The notes under the pieces are model-generated. The model searched no databases, had not been told where the DNA came from, and saw only the letters and a program-made list of their open reading frames with translations. From an uncultured Lachnospiraceae bacterium (GTDB taxonomy: Bacteria > Bacillota > Clostridia > Lachnospirales > Lachnospiraceae), in contig CANCYR010000017.1 of NCBI GenBank assembly GCA_947382355.1, forward strand, positions 1 to 60,830: a stretch of DNA of 60,830 nucleotides, read 5' to 3'. Below are positions 53,413 to 60,830 of the stretch, one piece after another; the first letter of the stretch is position 1; every line of letters begins with the position of its first letter. Both the position numbers and the translations under genes were made by a program.

Positions 53413-54486
53413 ATGAAGAGAATTGGCATGTTAACAAGCGGCGGTGACTGTCAGGCATTAAACGCAGCTATGAGAGGCGTGGTAAAGAGCATTACAAATG
53501 CGGAACAGGATGTGGAAATATACGGTTTTATTGATGGATATAAGGGACTCATCTACGGGAATTTCCGGATGCTTACCAGTCATGATTTTTCGGGAATCTT
53601 AACAAAGGGCGGCACTATTCTTGGAAGCTCCAGAACCCCCTTTAAGCTTATGCGGGAGCCGGATGAAAATGGTCTTGATAAAGTTGAGGCAATGAAACAG
53701 AATTATTACAAGCTGAAGCTGGACTGCCTTGTTATTTTAGGCGGAAACGGAACTCACAAAACTGCAAATCTCTTAAGGGAAGAAGGGTTGAATGTGGTTA
53801 CCCTGCCAAAGACCATTGACAACGACCTTTGGGGAACGGACATGACTTTTGGCTTCCAGAGCGCAGTGAACATTGCAACGGATGCAATTGACTGCATCCA
53901 TACGACGGCAGCTTCCCATGGACGTGTATTTATAGTAGAGGTCATGGGACATAAGGTTGGATTTTTAACATTGAATGCGGGAATTGCAGGCGGGGCGGAT
54001 ATTATTCTGATTCCTGAAATTCCATATGATATTGATAAAGTAGTGAAGGCTATTGATGAAAGACATAACAGAGGAAGTAAATTTACCATTCTGGCAGTAG
54101 CGGAAGGAGCGATTTCCAAGGAAAACGCAAAGCTTTCCAAAAAAGAGCTGAAGGAAAAGATGAAAAACTATCCATATCCTTCAGTGTCCTACGAAGTGGC
54201 TGACAAAATCAAAGAAAAGACAGGCTATGATGTGCGTGTTACGGTACCGGGACACACTCAGAGAGGCGGTACACCCTGTCCTTACGACCGTGTATTTGCC
54301 TCAAGGCTCGGTTCGGAAGCAGGAAAGCTTATTTTAGAAGGACAATATGGCTTTATGGTTGGCATTAAAAACAGGGAGATTATCAGGGTGCCGTTGGAAG
54401 AAGTGGCAGGCAAATTAAAAACCGTTGCCCCGGATGCTTCTATTGTGCAGGAAGCAAAAATGTTAGGCATCAGCTTCGGAGATTAG
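53413..54486 (+). CDS. pfkA: 6-phosphofructokinase
   Basis: 357 residues: LTSGGDCQALNAAMRG at the N-terminus, GGNGTHKTANLL (about 110; the usual GGDGS site) and LPKTIDNDLWGTD (about 132). In this family Gly at the first site favours ATP and Lys before TIDND is typical of pyrophosphate-using enzymes; having both marks a mixed subgroup, so the phosphoryl donor is uncertain. It phosphorylates fructose 6-phosphate in glycolysis. AAAGGAGG precedes the ATG. dnaX begins 1 nt after its stop. Confidence 0.93.
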   Translation: MKRIGMLTSGGDCQALNAAMRGVVKSITNAEQDVEIYGFIDGYKGLIYGNFRMLTSHDFSGILTKGGTILGSSRTPFKLMREPDENGLDKVEAMKQNYYKLKLDCLVILGGNGTHKTANLLREEGLNVVTLPKTIDNDLWGTDMTFGFQSAVNIATDAIDCIHTTAASHGRVFIVEVMGHKVGFLTLNAGIAGGADIILIPEIPYDIDKVVKAIDERHNRGSKFTILAVAEGAISKENAKLSKKELKEKMKNYPYPSVSYEVADKIKEKTGYDVRVTVPGHTQRGGTPCPYDRVFASRLGSEAGKLILEGQYGFMVGIKNREIIRVPLEEVAGKLKTVAPDASIVQEAKMLGISFGD

Positions 54487-54487
54487 T

Positions 54488-56056
54488 ATGTCATATCAGG
54501 CTCTTTACAGAAAGTTCCGTCCTGATAACTTTCAAGATGTAAAAGGACAGGAGCATATAGTAACAACATTAAAAAATCAAATAACCGCAGACAGGGTAGG
54601 TCATGCCTACCTGTTTTGCGGTACAAGAGGTACCGGAAAGACTACCATTGCAAAGCTTTTTGCAAAAACGGTGAACTGCCAAAATCCCGTAGACGGAAGC
54701 CCTTGCGGAGAATGCGCTTCCTGCAGGGCAATTGCAGCAGGAGCTTCTATGAACGTCATTGAGATTGATGCAGCTTCCAACAACGGTGTGGATAATATCA
54801 GGGAAATCGTAGATGAGGTTTCTTACTCACCGGCGGAAGGCAAATATAAGGTATATATCATTGACGAGGTTCACATGCTGTCTATCGGCGCTTTCAATGC
54901 GCTGTTAAAGACATTGGAGGAGCCTCCGTCTTATGTGATTTTCATACTTGCTACTACGGAGGCACATAAAATTCCCATTACCATATTGTCTAGATGTCAG
55001 CGGTATGATTTTAAACGCATTACCATAGATACCATTACAGACAGGCTGAAGGAGCTGATGGCAGAGGAGCAGGTTGAGGTGGAAGAAAAAGCCCTGCGCT
55101 ATATCGGAAAGGCGGCAGACGGCTCCATGCGGGATGCCTTAAGCCTGTTAGACCAGTGCATTGCCTTCCATTTTGGCGAGAAGCTCACTTACGATATGGT
55201 TCTGGACGTATTGGGTGCAGTTGACGGAGGGGTATTTAGCAGGATGCTCAGGCATATGATAGAGAAAGACGTATTAGGCTGTATCACCCTTTTGGAAGAA
55301 ATCGTCATGCAGGGCAGGGAGCTTACCCAGTTCGTATCGGATTTTATATGGTATTTGAGAAATCTTCTTTTAATAAAAGCTTCTGATAATGCAGATGAAA
55401 TTATAGAAGTTTCCGCAGAGAACATGGCTTTGCTGAAAGAGGAAGCCGATATGCTGGAGCAAAATGCCATTATGCGGTATATTCGTATTTTTTCTGAGCT
55501 TTCCGGGCAGATGAGATATGCCACGGCAAAAAGAATACTTTTGGAAATGACGTTGATAAAAGTCTGCAGGCCTGCCATGGAAGTAAAGCAGGATAGCCTC
55601 TTAGAGCGTATCAGGGACCTGGAAGAAAAGGTAGAAAACGGCATTCCGGTGGCAGCAGCTAACTATAGTCAGCCTCAGCTTACCGGACAGGAGGAACCGG
55701 TAAAGAAGGAACGCCCCCCGCTTCCTAAAGCCATCCCGGAAGATGTAAAAGCCATTGTTTCCAAATGGGATGCCATTATAAGCCGCACCTTACCTCCCAT
55801 GAAGCAGCATTTAAAGGGTGCAAAGCTGAGTCTTGGGGGAGATAACTGCCTGATGGTTGTTCTGGAAGACGGGCTGCCCTATGACTATTTTGCCAAACAT
55901 CCGGAAAATAAAACAACTTTGGAGGAGCTTCTTTCAGAGCATGCAGGAAAGGAGATTCAGGTAACCATTCAATCCATACAAAGGGATGAGAACTTTGACA
56001 ATTCCTATGTTGATCTTAGCAGGCTCATACAAATGGAAATTGAAGAGGAAGATTAA
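54488..56056 (+). CDS. dnaX: DNA polymerase III subunits gamma/tau
   Basis: 522 residues: Walker A GTRGTGKTT (about 45-53), four-Cys zinc module CQNPVDGSPCGECASC (about 64-79), Walker B IIDEVHML, and SRC-box LSRCQRYDF. The ATPase loads the sliding clamp. The C-terminal tau-like region (about 370-522) is present but shorter than in E. coli. First gene of the usual dnaX-ybaB-recR block. Confidence 0.96.
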   Translation: MSYQALYRKFRPDNFQDVKGQEHIVTTLKNQITADRVGHAYLFCGTRGTGKTTIAKLFAKTVNCQNPVDGSPCGECASCRAIAAGASMNVIEIDAASNNGVDNIREIVDEVSYSPAEGKYKVYIIDEVHMLSIGAFNALLKTLEEPPSYVIFILATTEAHKIPITILSRCQRYDFKRITIDTITDRLKELMAEEQVEVEEKALRYIGKAADGSMRDALSLLDQCIAFHFGEKLTYDMVLDVLGAVDGGVFSRMLRHMIEKDVLGCITLLEEIVMQGRELTQFVSDFIWYLRNLLLIKASDNADEIIEVSAENMALLKEEADMLEQNAIMRYIRIFSELSGQMRYATAKRILLEMTLIKVCRPAMEVKQDSLLERIRDLEEKVENGIPVAAANYSQPQLTGQEEPVKKERPPLPKAIPEDVKAIVSKWDAIISRTLPPMKQHLKGAKLSLGGDNCLMVVLEDGLPYDYFAKHPENKTTLEELLSEHAGKEIQVTIQSIQRDENFDNSYVDLSRLIQMEIEEED

Positions 56057-56060
56057 AGCA

Positions 56061-56200
56061 GTAAGAAAAAGATTAAAGCAGCAAATCAGTATTAATGCAA
56101 TAAGAAAAGCATTAAAACAGCAAAAGCATTAAAGCAATAAGATAAACATTTATATAAAACATATACAAAAATAATTATTATCACAAAAATCAGGAGGACA
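56061..56200 (+). repeat. A-rich degenerate repeats between dnaX and ybaB
   Basis: Imperfect repeats of the form AAGCA(n)TAAGA/ATTAAAGCA recur about six times in 140 nt. No coding potential; could affect the relative expression of the operon genes. Confidence 0.45.
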
Positions 56201-56206
56201 GTAATC

Positions 56207-56560
56207 ATGGCAAAGCGAGGAGGATTTCCGGGAGGCGGAATGCCCGGAAATATGAATAATTTAATGAAGCAGGCTCAAAGGATGCAGCGTCAGATGGAGG
56301 AGAGCCAGAAGGAGCTGGAGGAAAAAGAATTTACGGGAAAAGCCGGCGGCGGTGTAGTAGAAGTAACAGTGACAGGTAAAAAGGAGATTACGAAAGTAAA
56401 GCTTGATAAGGAAGCGGTAGACCCGGATGATACGGAGATGCTGGAAGATTTGATTATGGCAGCTGCCAATGAAGCATTGCGTCTGGCAGAGGAGGCGAGT
56501 GCAGAAGCTATGTCTAAGATGACAGGCGGTATGGGACTTGGAGGAGGCTTTCCCTTTTAA
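56207..56560 (+). CDS. YbaB/EbfC-family nucleoid-associated protein
   Basis: 117 residues: MPGNMNNLMKQAQRMQRQME near the N-terminus, the strand core GGGVVEVTVTGKKEITKVKL and C-terminal helix EDLIMAAANEALRLAEE. It binds DNA as a dimer and sits beside recR in most bacteria. GAGGACAG precedes the ATG. Its stop overlaps the recR start by 1 nt (TAATG). Confidence 0.95.
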   Translation: MAKRGGFPGGGMPGNMNNLMKQAQRMQRQMEESQKELEEKEFTGKAGGGVVEVTVTGKKEITKVKLDKEAVDPDDTEMLEDLIMAAANEALRLAEEASAEAMSKMTGGMGLGGGFPF

Positions 56561-57156
56561 TGGATTTATATAGCGGATATATCAACAAGTTAATTGAAGA
56601 GCTGGCAGGCTTGCCGGGAATCGGCGCAAAGTCTGCCCAACGGCTGGCCTTCCACATTATCAACCTGCCAAAAGAGAGGGTGGAGAGATTTGCCAACACT
56701 ATGCTGGAGGCAAAACGCAACGTGCGGTATTGCAAATGTTGTTTTACCCTGACGGATCAGGAAATCTGCCCTATTTGTTTGAATGAAAAAAGAGACAGAA
56801 AGACTATTATGGTTGTGGAGAATACAAGAGATTTGACAGCCTATGAAAAAACGGGAAAATTCGACGGCGTTTATCATGTGCTGCACGGAGCTATTTCCCC
56901 CATGCTTGGTATAGGTCCCAATGATATCAAATTGAAAGAATTAATGCAGAGACTTCAGGAGGATGTGGAAGAGGTGATTATAGCCACCAATTCCAGTCTG
57001 GAAGGAGAGACTACGGCAATGTATATCAGCAAGCTGATTAAGCCCACCGGAGTAAAGGTTACGAGGATTGCAAGCGGGGTTCCGGTTGGAGGCGATTTAG
57101 AGTACATAGATGAGGTGACCCTGCTTAGGGCATTAGAAGGCAGAGTGGAGTTATAA
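56560..57156 (+). CDS. recR: Recombination protein RecR
   Basis: 198 residues: N-terminal helix-hairpin-helix (LAGLPGIGAKSAQRLAFHII), the four-Cys zinc finger CKCCFTLTDQEICPIC (about 54-69) and a Toprim domain (MVVENTRDL, about 80; DVEEVIIATNSSLEGE). It helps RecO load RecA at DNA gaps. Normal length. Confidence 0.97.
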   Translation: MDLYSGYINKLIEELAGLPGIGAKSAQRLAFHIINLPKERVERFANTMLEAKRNVRYCKCCFTLTDQEICPICLNEKRDRKTIMVVENTRDLTAYEKTGKFDGVYHVLHGAISPMLGIGPNDIKLKELMQRLQEDVEEVIIATNSSLEGETTAMYISKLIKPTGVKVTRIASGVPVGGDLEYIDEVTLLRALEGRVEL

Positions 57157-57157
57157 G

Positions 57158-57187
57158 AGACAGTGTTTGATACGCTGTCTTTTTTTA
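57158..57187 (+). terminator. Terminator after recR
   Basis: AGACAGTG and CGCTGTCT with a 7-nt loop, then TTTTTTT. Confidence 0.85.
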
Positions 57188-57308
57188 TGCCATAAAAAGT
57201 CGAAAAGTTTTTTTATCAAAAAGACAAAAAATGATAAAAAGTATCGAGCCCCTTATGTTATATATGTAAATAGCATGAAAAACATAGAAAAACAAAGGCG
57301 GCGAAAAT

Positions 57309-58925
57309 ATGATTGAAATTATAAGAGAGGAAACTCTTGAGGAGCGGGAAGAAAGAAAGAAAAAAGAATCAAGAACCAAAAAGGGACAAAAGGAGGACAA
57401 GCGGATGAAAGGGCGGATAAAAGACCAGACAGAAGAGGCTCCTGAGGCCGAAAGCGAACAATATGAAGAAATGCAGCCGGAAAATTACGGACTGCCCAAA
57501 AATATAAGACAAATAGGTGACAACAACAGTATAGAAAAAATCTACATAGAAGATTATGTTATGACTCATATGAAGCAATTGGCAGCTTATGGTGACGAAA
57601 AGCCCAAAGTGCTTATTTTGTACGGGAAAAGGGAAGTTATTGATAACCAGTTGTTTTGGTTCATAAGCGGAGCTGTACAGGCGGAAGCTATTGACTCCTT
57701 TATGGATAAAATCGTATTTGATGAAAAACTCTGGGTACAGATTAATGAGACGGCCAGTCGTTTTTTCAATGGTTTGGCAATTCTGGGCTGGGCATTTTTG
57801 AAAAAAAACAGTGACACTTACTGGGATGAAATGATTTCTGGCACCCATAGAAAATTTTTCCGTGCGGACCAGAAAATATTCTTTGAATATATTATGAATG
57901 AACGTATAGAAAATATGTATTTATTTGAAAATGGTAAGATGGACAGGCAATCAGGTTTTTACATATACTATGAAAGAAATGAACCGATGCAGAACTATAT
58001 GCTTGCCTATAAGGAAGAGGAAACAGAGCAGGCAGAAGAATTTACAGGTGACCAGGCCACTAAGCAATTTCGTGCAATCGTGCAGGAAAAGAAGGAACAA
58101 ATGCGCAGGCGGCATACCATGGGACTTTTATACGGAACGAGCGCAATTTTGGTTATGGTAATTATGGTTATTGGCATTACAATGCTGAACAACTATGAAA
58201 AAATGCAGAATATGGAAAAAGTTCTTTATGAAATATCGGGACAGATGGAAGATGTGCAGGTGGCAGAAACGGGAGGGGAGGCTGACAATAAAGAAATGGC
58301 AGATGCAGCAGGACAGACTGTAGAAAATGATGTTGTAGAAACTACAGCAAAAACTATCACTAAAAGTCCGGATGGGGAACCGGCTCATCCTCAGGATGCT
58401 GCGGGTGAGACTGTGGACAAGCCATCAGATGCTGCAGAAAATGAAATCGTGGACAAGCAAGCTGGTAATGGGGAAAATGCTACTGCGGACAAGCCATCCG
58501 GAAATACAGAAAATGAAACTGTGGACAAGCCATCCGGAAATACAGAAAATGAAACCGTGGACAAGCAGCCGGATATTGCGGAAAATACAACTGCGGACAA
58601 GCCATCTGATAATGCTGAAAACAATGCAGGAAACAAGCCGTCTGATGGGGCGGAAGAGAAAATTGCGGATAATAAAGAAACGGGAGCTAACCCAAATGAT
58701 ACACCAAAGCAAGAGGCTGATTCTAACGAAATGGCAGATGGTGGACAGACTGCAGAAGCAGCTCCAACCATACCAAAGGAATATATTATTCAAAAGGGAG
58801 ATACTCTTGCTAAGATCAGCAGGAAGTTCTACGGCACAGATAATATGGTTAAAAAAATTTGCGAGCTTAACAATATTCAGAACATGGACAATATCCTATA
58901 CGGAGAAAAAATACTTCTCCCTTAA
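57309..58925 (+). CDS. LysM-domain membrane protein with 12-residue repeats
   Basis: 538 residues: a charged N-terminus, a cytoplasmic region of about 200 residues, one membrane helix (about 273-294), an extracellular low-complexity region and a C-terminal LysM domain (YIIQKGDTLAKISRKFYG, about 490) that binds peptidoglycan. The low-complexity part includes seven 12-residue units of the type VDKPSGNTENET. It may link the membrane to the wall and reads like a division or stress scaffold. It is followed closely by the DUF5711 gene. Confidence 0.85.
   Translation: MIEIIREETLEEREERKKKESRTKKGQKEDKRMKGRIKDQTEEAPEAESEQYEEMQPENYGLPKNIRQIGDNNSIEKIYIEDYVMTHMKQLAAYGDEKPKVLILYGKREVIDNQLFWFISGAVQAEAIDSFMDKIVFDEKLWVQINETASRFFNGLAILGWAFLKKNSDTYWDEMISGTHRKFFRADQKIFFEYIMNERIENMYLFENGKMDRQSGFYIYYERNEPMQNYMLAYKEEETEQAEEFTGDQATKQFRAIVQEKKEQMRRRHTMGLLYGTSAILVMVIMVIGITMLNNYEKMQNMEKVLYEISGQMEDVQVAETGGEADNKEMADAAGQTVENDVVETTAKTITKSPDGEPAHPQDAAGETVDKPSDAAENEIVDKQAGNGENATADKPSGNTENETVDKPSGNTENETVDKQPDIAENTTADKPSDNAENNAGNKPSDGAEEKIADNKETGANPNDTPKQEADSNEMADGGQTAEAAPTIPKEYIIQKGDTLAKISRKFYGTDNMVKKICELNNIQNMDNILYGEKILLP
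58413..58664 (+). repeat. Seven tandem 36-bp repeats inside the LysM gene
   Basis: Units start with GTGGACAAG, GCGGACAAG or GGAAACAAG and are all exactly 36 bp. Units 3 and 4 differ at only a few bases, so copy number could change by slippage without breaking the frame. Confidence 0.75.
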
Positions 58926-58978
58926 CCAAAAAGGTGTTATACTAGACAAAAAAATGGACAAAAAGCGAAAAGGGTCAA

Positions 58979-60178
58979 ATGCAAATGAAAAGTATAGCAG
59001 AATTTTTCCGGAATATTTTTTCCGGAAACTCTGAAATCACATATAAAGATAAAATATTAAAGCATCGTTTACACATTTTGTATAGAGGCGCTCTGCTGTT
59101 TGTCTTGATTTTCGTAATCATTGCAGTGGTAAGGGTTCGGGTTAATAACCGGGTGTATTCGGAATATGAAGTGATTGGGGAAAGCACCAGGGAAGGTACA
59201 GAAAACAGTGTTTATGAAAATTATTATGGAAACCTTTTGGTATATAGTAAGGATGGCATTACGGCCTTTGACAAAAAAGGAGCAAAGCTTTGGAATCAGC
59301 CCTATGAAATGCAGAATCCCATTGTGAGGATTGCAGGACAATATGTTGCAGTTGGAGATTATAGAGGCAGCATTATTTACATTATGGATATCAATGGGAT
59401 AAAGAGTCAGGTAAATACGGATATGATTATTCAGGATTTTACCATTTCAGAAAAAGGTGTGGTAACCGCTGTTCTGGACAAGAATGATACTACTCTGATT
59501 CGGTTGATTTCAGCAGAAGGAGAAACGATTATAGATATGAGAACTTCCATGGCTGACAGCGGTTATCCTTTAGCAGTGAGTCTGTCTCAGGACAATTTGA
59601 AATTGGGAGTATCCTATTTAAAGGCAAAAAGTGCCCAGATTAATACCAGCATTGCATTTTACAATTTTGGTGATGTAGGACAGAATAAAAGTGAGAATTT
59701 AGTAAGCGGCTACAACATAGAAGAGGAAGTAATTCCTTTTCTGAAATATGTCAACAGTACTACGGCAGTGGCATTGGGAAGTGAAAAGCTGTTGTTTTTT
59801 AAAGGCAAGCAGATTCCTGAGCTTTCTAACGAAGTTCCCATAGAGGAAGAAGTGCAAAGCATTTATACCAGTGAGGCTTATGTAGCTTTGGTTTTTCATA
59901 ACACCTCATCTGATGAAAAATATAGGATAGATGTATATAATTTAAACGGGAAGCAGGAATGTTCCTTTTTGACAGATGTTGAATATAAGGAAATTCTTAT
60001 AAAGAATAATGATTTAATTGTATATAATGAAAGTTCTGTAGAGATGTATAATACAAAAGGAGAAGAAAAATATAAAGGCTCCTTTGGTGAGAATATCAGT
60101 GCAATCATGCCGTTAGCAAGCAGGGGGAAATTTCTGGTTGTGAAGGAAGATGCCATAGAAACTATTAGATTACGATAA
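58979..60178 (+). CDS. DUF5711 family membrane-anchored propeller protein
   Basis: 399 residues: short cytoplasmic N-terminus, one membrane helix (about 38-58) and an extracellular beta-propeller-like domain with repeats such as NLLVYSKDGITAFDKKGAKL and SVEMYNTKGEEKYKG. It matches DUF5711, common in Lachnospiraceae, function unknown. Likely co-transcribed with the LysM protein and CvpA-like protein, pointing to a cell-envelope role. Confidence 0.82.
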   Translation: MQMKSIAEFFRNIFSGNSEITYKDKILKHRLHILYRGALLFVLIFVIIAVVRVRVNNRVYSEYEVIGESTREGTENSVYENYYGNLLVYSKDGITAFDKKGAKLWNQPYEMQNPIVRIAGQYVAVGDYRGSIIYIMDINGIKSQVNTDMIIQDFTISEKGVVTAVLDKNDTTLIRLISAEGETIIDMRTSMADSGYPLAVSLSQDNLKLGVSYLKAKSAQINTSIAFYNFGDVGQNKSENLVSGYNIEEEVIPFLKYVNSTTAVALGSEKLLFFKGKQIPELSNEVPIEEEVQSIYTSEAYVALVFHNTSSDEKYRIDVYNLNGKQECSFLTDVEYKEILIKNNDLIVYNESSVEMYNTKGEEKYKGSFGENISAIMPLASRGKFLVVKEDAIETIRLR

Positions 60179-60213
60179 AATGAACTTATTAAGGAACAGA
60201 GCGGGAAGAAAAA

Positions 60214-60684
60214 ATGAATGAACTTGTTATTTTCACAGCAGTGCTGCTGTTAGGATTTTCTATACATGGATTATACGCAGGATTTGTGAAAACAGTATTT
60301 ACACTTGTTTTAAAGATAGTCACTATGATTATCGGCATAATGCTTACTCCGTATATTACCAGTTTTTTGTTTCGGGATATCACCAGCGGGAATGGAGAAC
60401 TTGTAAATCATATAATTGTATTTTTGGTTTTATATGGATTGGTGATGATTGGAGCAAGGGTTTTGATTGCTTCTTTCAATATTTTGACCAAGCTCCCTAT
60501 TTTAAAAAGCATGAATAAAATATGTGGTTTTGCTGCAGGATTTATAGAAGGGGTATTGGTGTTATGGATTATTCTTGCAATAGCCTTTGCGTTTTCGACC
60601 ACCCCTTTGGGCGTCTGGGTAGAAGAAAGGGCAATGGAAAATGCCTTTCTTTCTTTTTTTTATATTTTTATAGCAACAATCTGA
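60214..60684 (+). CDS. CvpA-family membrane protein
   Basis: 156 residues with four predicted membrane helices (LLLGFSIHGLYAGFVKTVFT; IIVFLVLYGLVMIGARVLIA). CvpA proteins affect envelope integrity and colicin V export. The gene starts 35 nt after DUF5711 and looks complete. Confidence 0.8.
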   Translation: MNELVIFTAVLLLGFSIHGLYAGFVKTVFTLVLKIVTMIIGIMLTPYITSFLFRDITSGNGELVNHIIVFLVLYGLVMIGARVLIASFNILTKLPILKSMNKICGFAAGFIEGVLVLWIILAIAFAFSTTPLGVWVEERAMENAFLSFFYIFIATI

Positions 60685-60830
60685 TTGTTCATATAGTAAA
60701 TGATTTCTTATAAATTCATTTATAAACTCATATAAAAATAAAAAATTACAAATTTTTCAAAAAAACTTAAAAAAATGTAGGTTTGTCAAACATTTGTTAC
60801 ACTGACCTCTTATAATCCTCCAGTACCTGT
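60685..60830. other. Intergenic end of window
   Basis: AT-rich. A TATAAT at about 60809-60814 may be a -10 of a gene beyond the window, but no good -35 lies at 16-18 nt. Nothing else assignable. Confidence 0.35.

Noticed and set aside
56061-56200. CRISPR-like array
   Set aside because: The repeats are short, A-rich and degenerate with no unique spacers and no cas genes nearby.

Overview
The window looks like a chromosome segment of a gut Clostridia species, most likely a Lachnospiraceae member. It is low to medium GC with strong AGGAGG ribosome sites. The gene families also fit: DUF4474, DUF5711, a Bce-type peptide-sensing module, AgrC/AgrA-like regulators, a 262-nt Firmicute-type SRP RNA, and the dnaX-ybaB-recR block. 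Assignment is by protein family recognition only; no search was run.

Layout. 1-390: edge of a mobile element (start of a large serine recombinase) beside a broken amidase gene. 446-1203: biotin transporter bioY under twin BirA operators. 1208-7329 (minus): class C sortase and a large LPXTG fibro-slime adhesin split by an in-frame TAG. 7873-12915: chemotaxis receptor, LCP cell-wall protein, long palindromic element A, PrsA-like foldase. 13080-17088: ECF sigma, anti-sigma, and a transglutaminase lipoprotein split by an in-frame TGA. 17172-23448: BceRS and BceAB with a DUF1016 nuclease gene between them. 23482-24141: decaying two-gene remnant. 24201-27794: tcdA and a helicase with membrane segments. 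27885-32104: Hsp20 under CIRCE, AraC/MATE pair, XRE regulator. 32353-34684: AgrA/AgrC-like pair, then a separate unit encoding a 15-residue peptide. 34854-39001: DUF4474, metallophosphoesterase, SRP RNA, split transketolase. 39118-41357: accessory patch with an AT-rich membrane protein, a glyoxalase-fold protein, a nuclease/transposase remnant and palindromic element B. 41496-45765: full pantothenate/CoA operon. 46299-53237: uncharacterised cluster with a small secreted protein, two lipoproteins and an ABC exporter. 53413-60684: pfkA, dnaX, ybaB, recR, then LysM, DUF5711 and CvpA genes.

How the parts work together. The sortase should anchor the neighbouring adhesin, but the TAG separates the adhesin head from its LPKTG signal. 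BceRS should sense peptide antibiotics and switch on BceAB; an inverted repeat, CTTAC-N6-GTAAG, lies both after bceS and before bceA. Five pan/coa genes take alpha-ketoisovalerate and aspartate to phosphopantetheine.

Best candidates for undescribed biology: (1) two roughly 210-230 bp palindromic elements (11181-11392 and 41130-41357, opposite orientation) with an identical 64-nt core and arms that differ in sequence between copies yet stay self-complementary; (2) the 34415-34684 unit, with three TCGACA boxes at exact 10-bp period, two mutually exclusive hairpins one of which covers a ribosome site, and the peptide MNLCFIQFWKWLFGK, next to an AgrC/AgrA-like pair; (3) the secreted-protein/lipoprotein/ABC cluster at 46299-53237, including a permease fused to a lipoprotein-like propeller domain.
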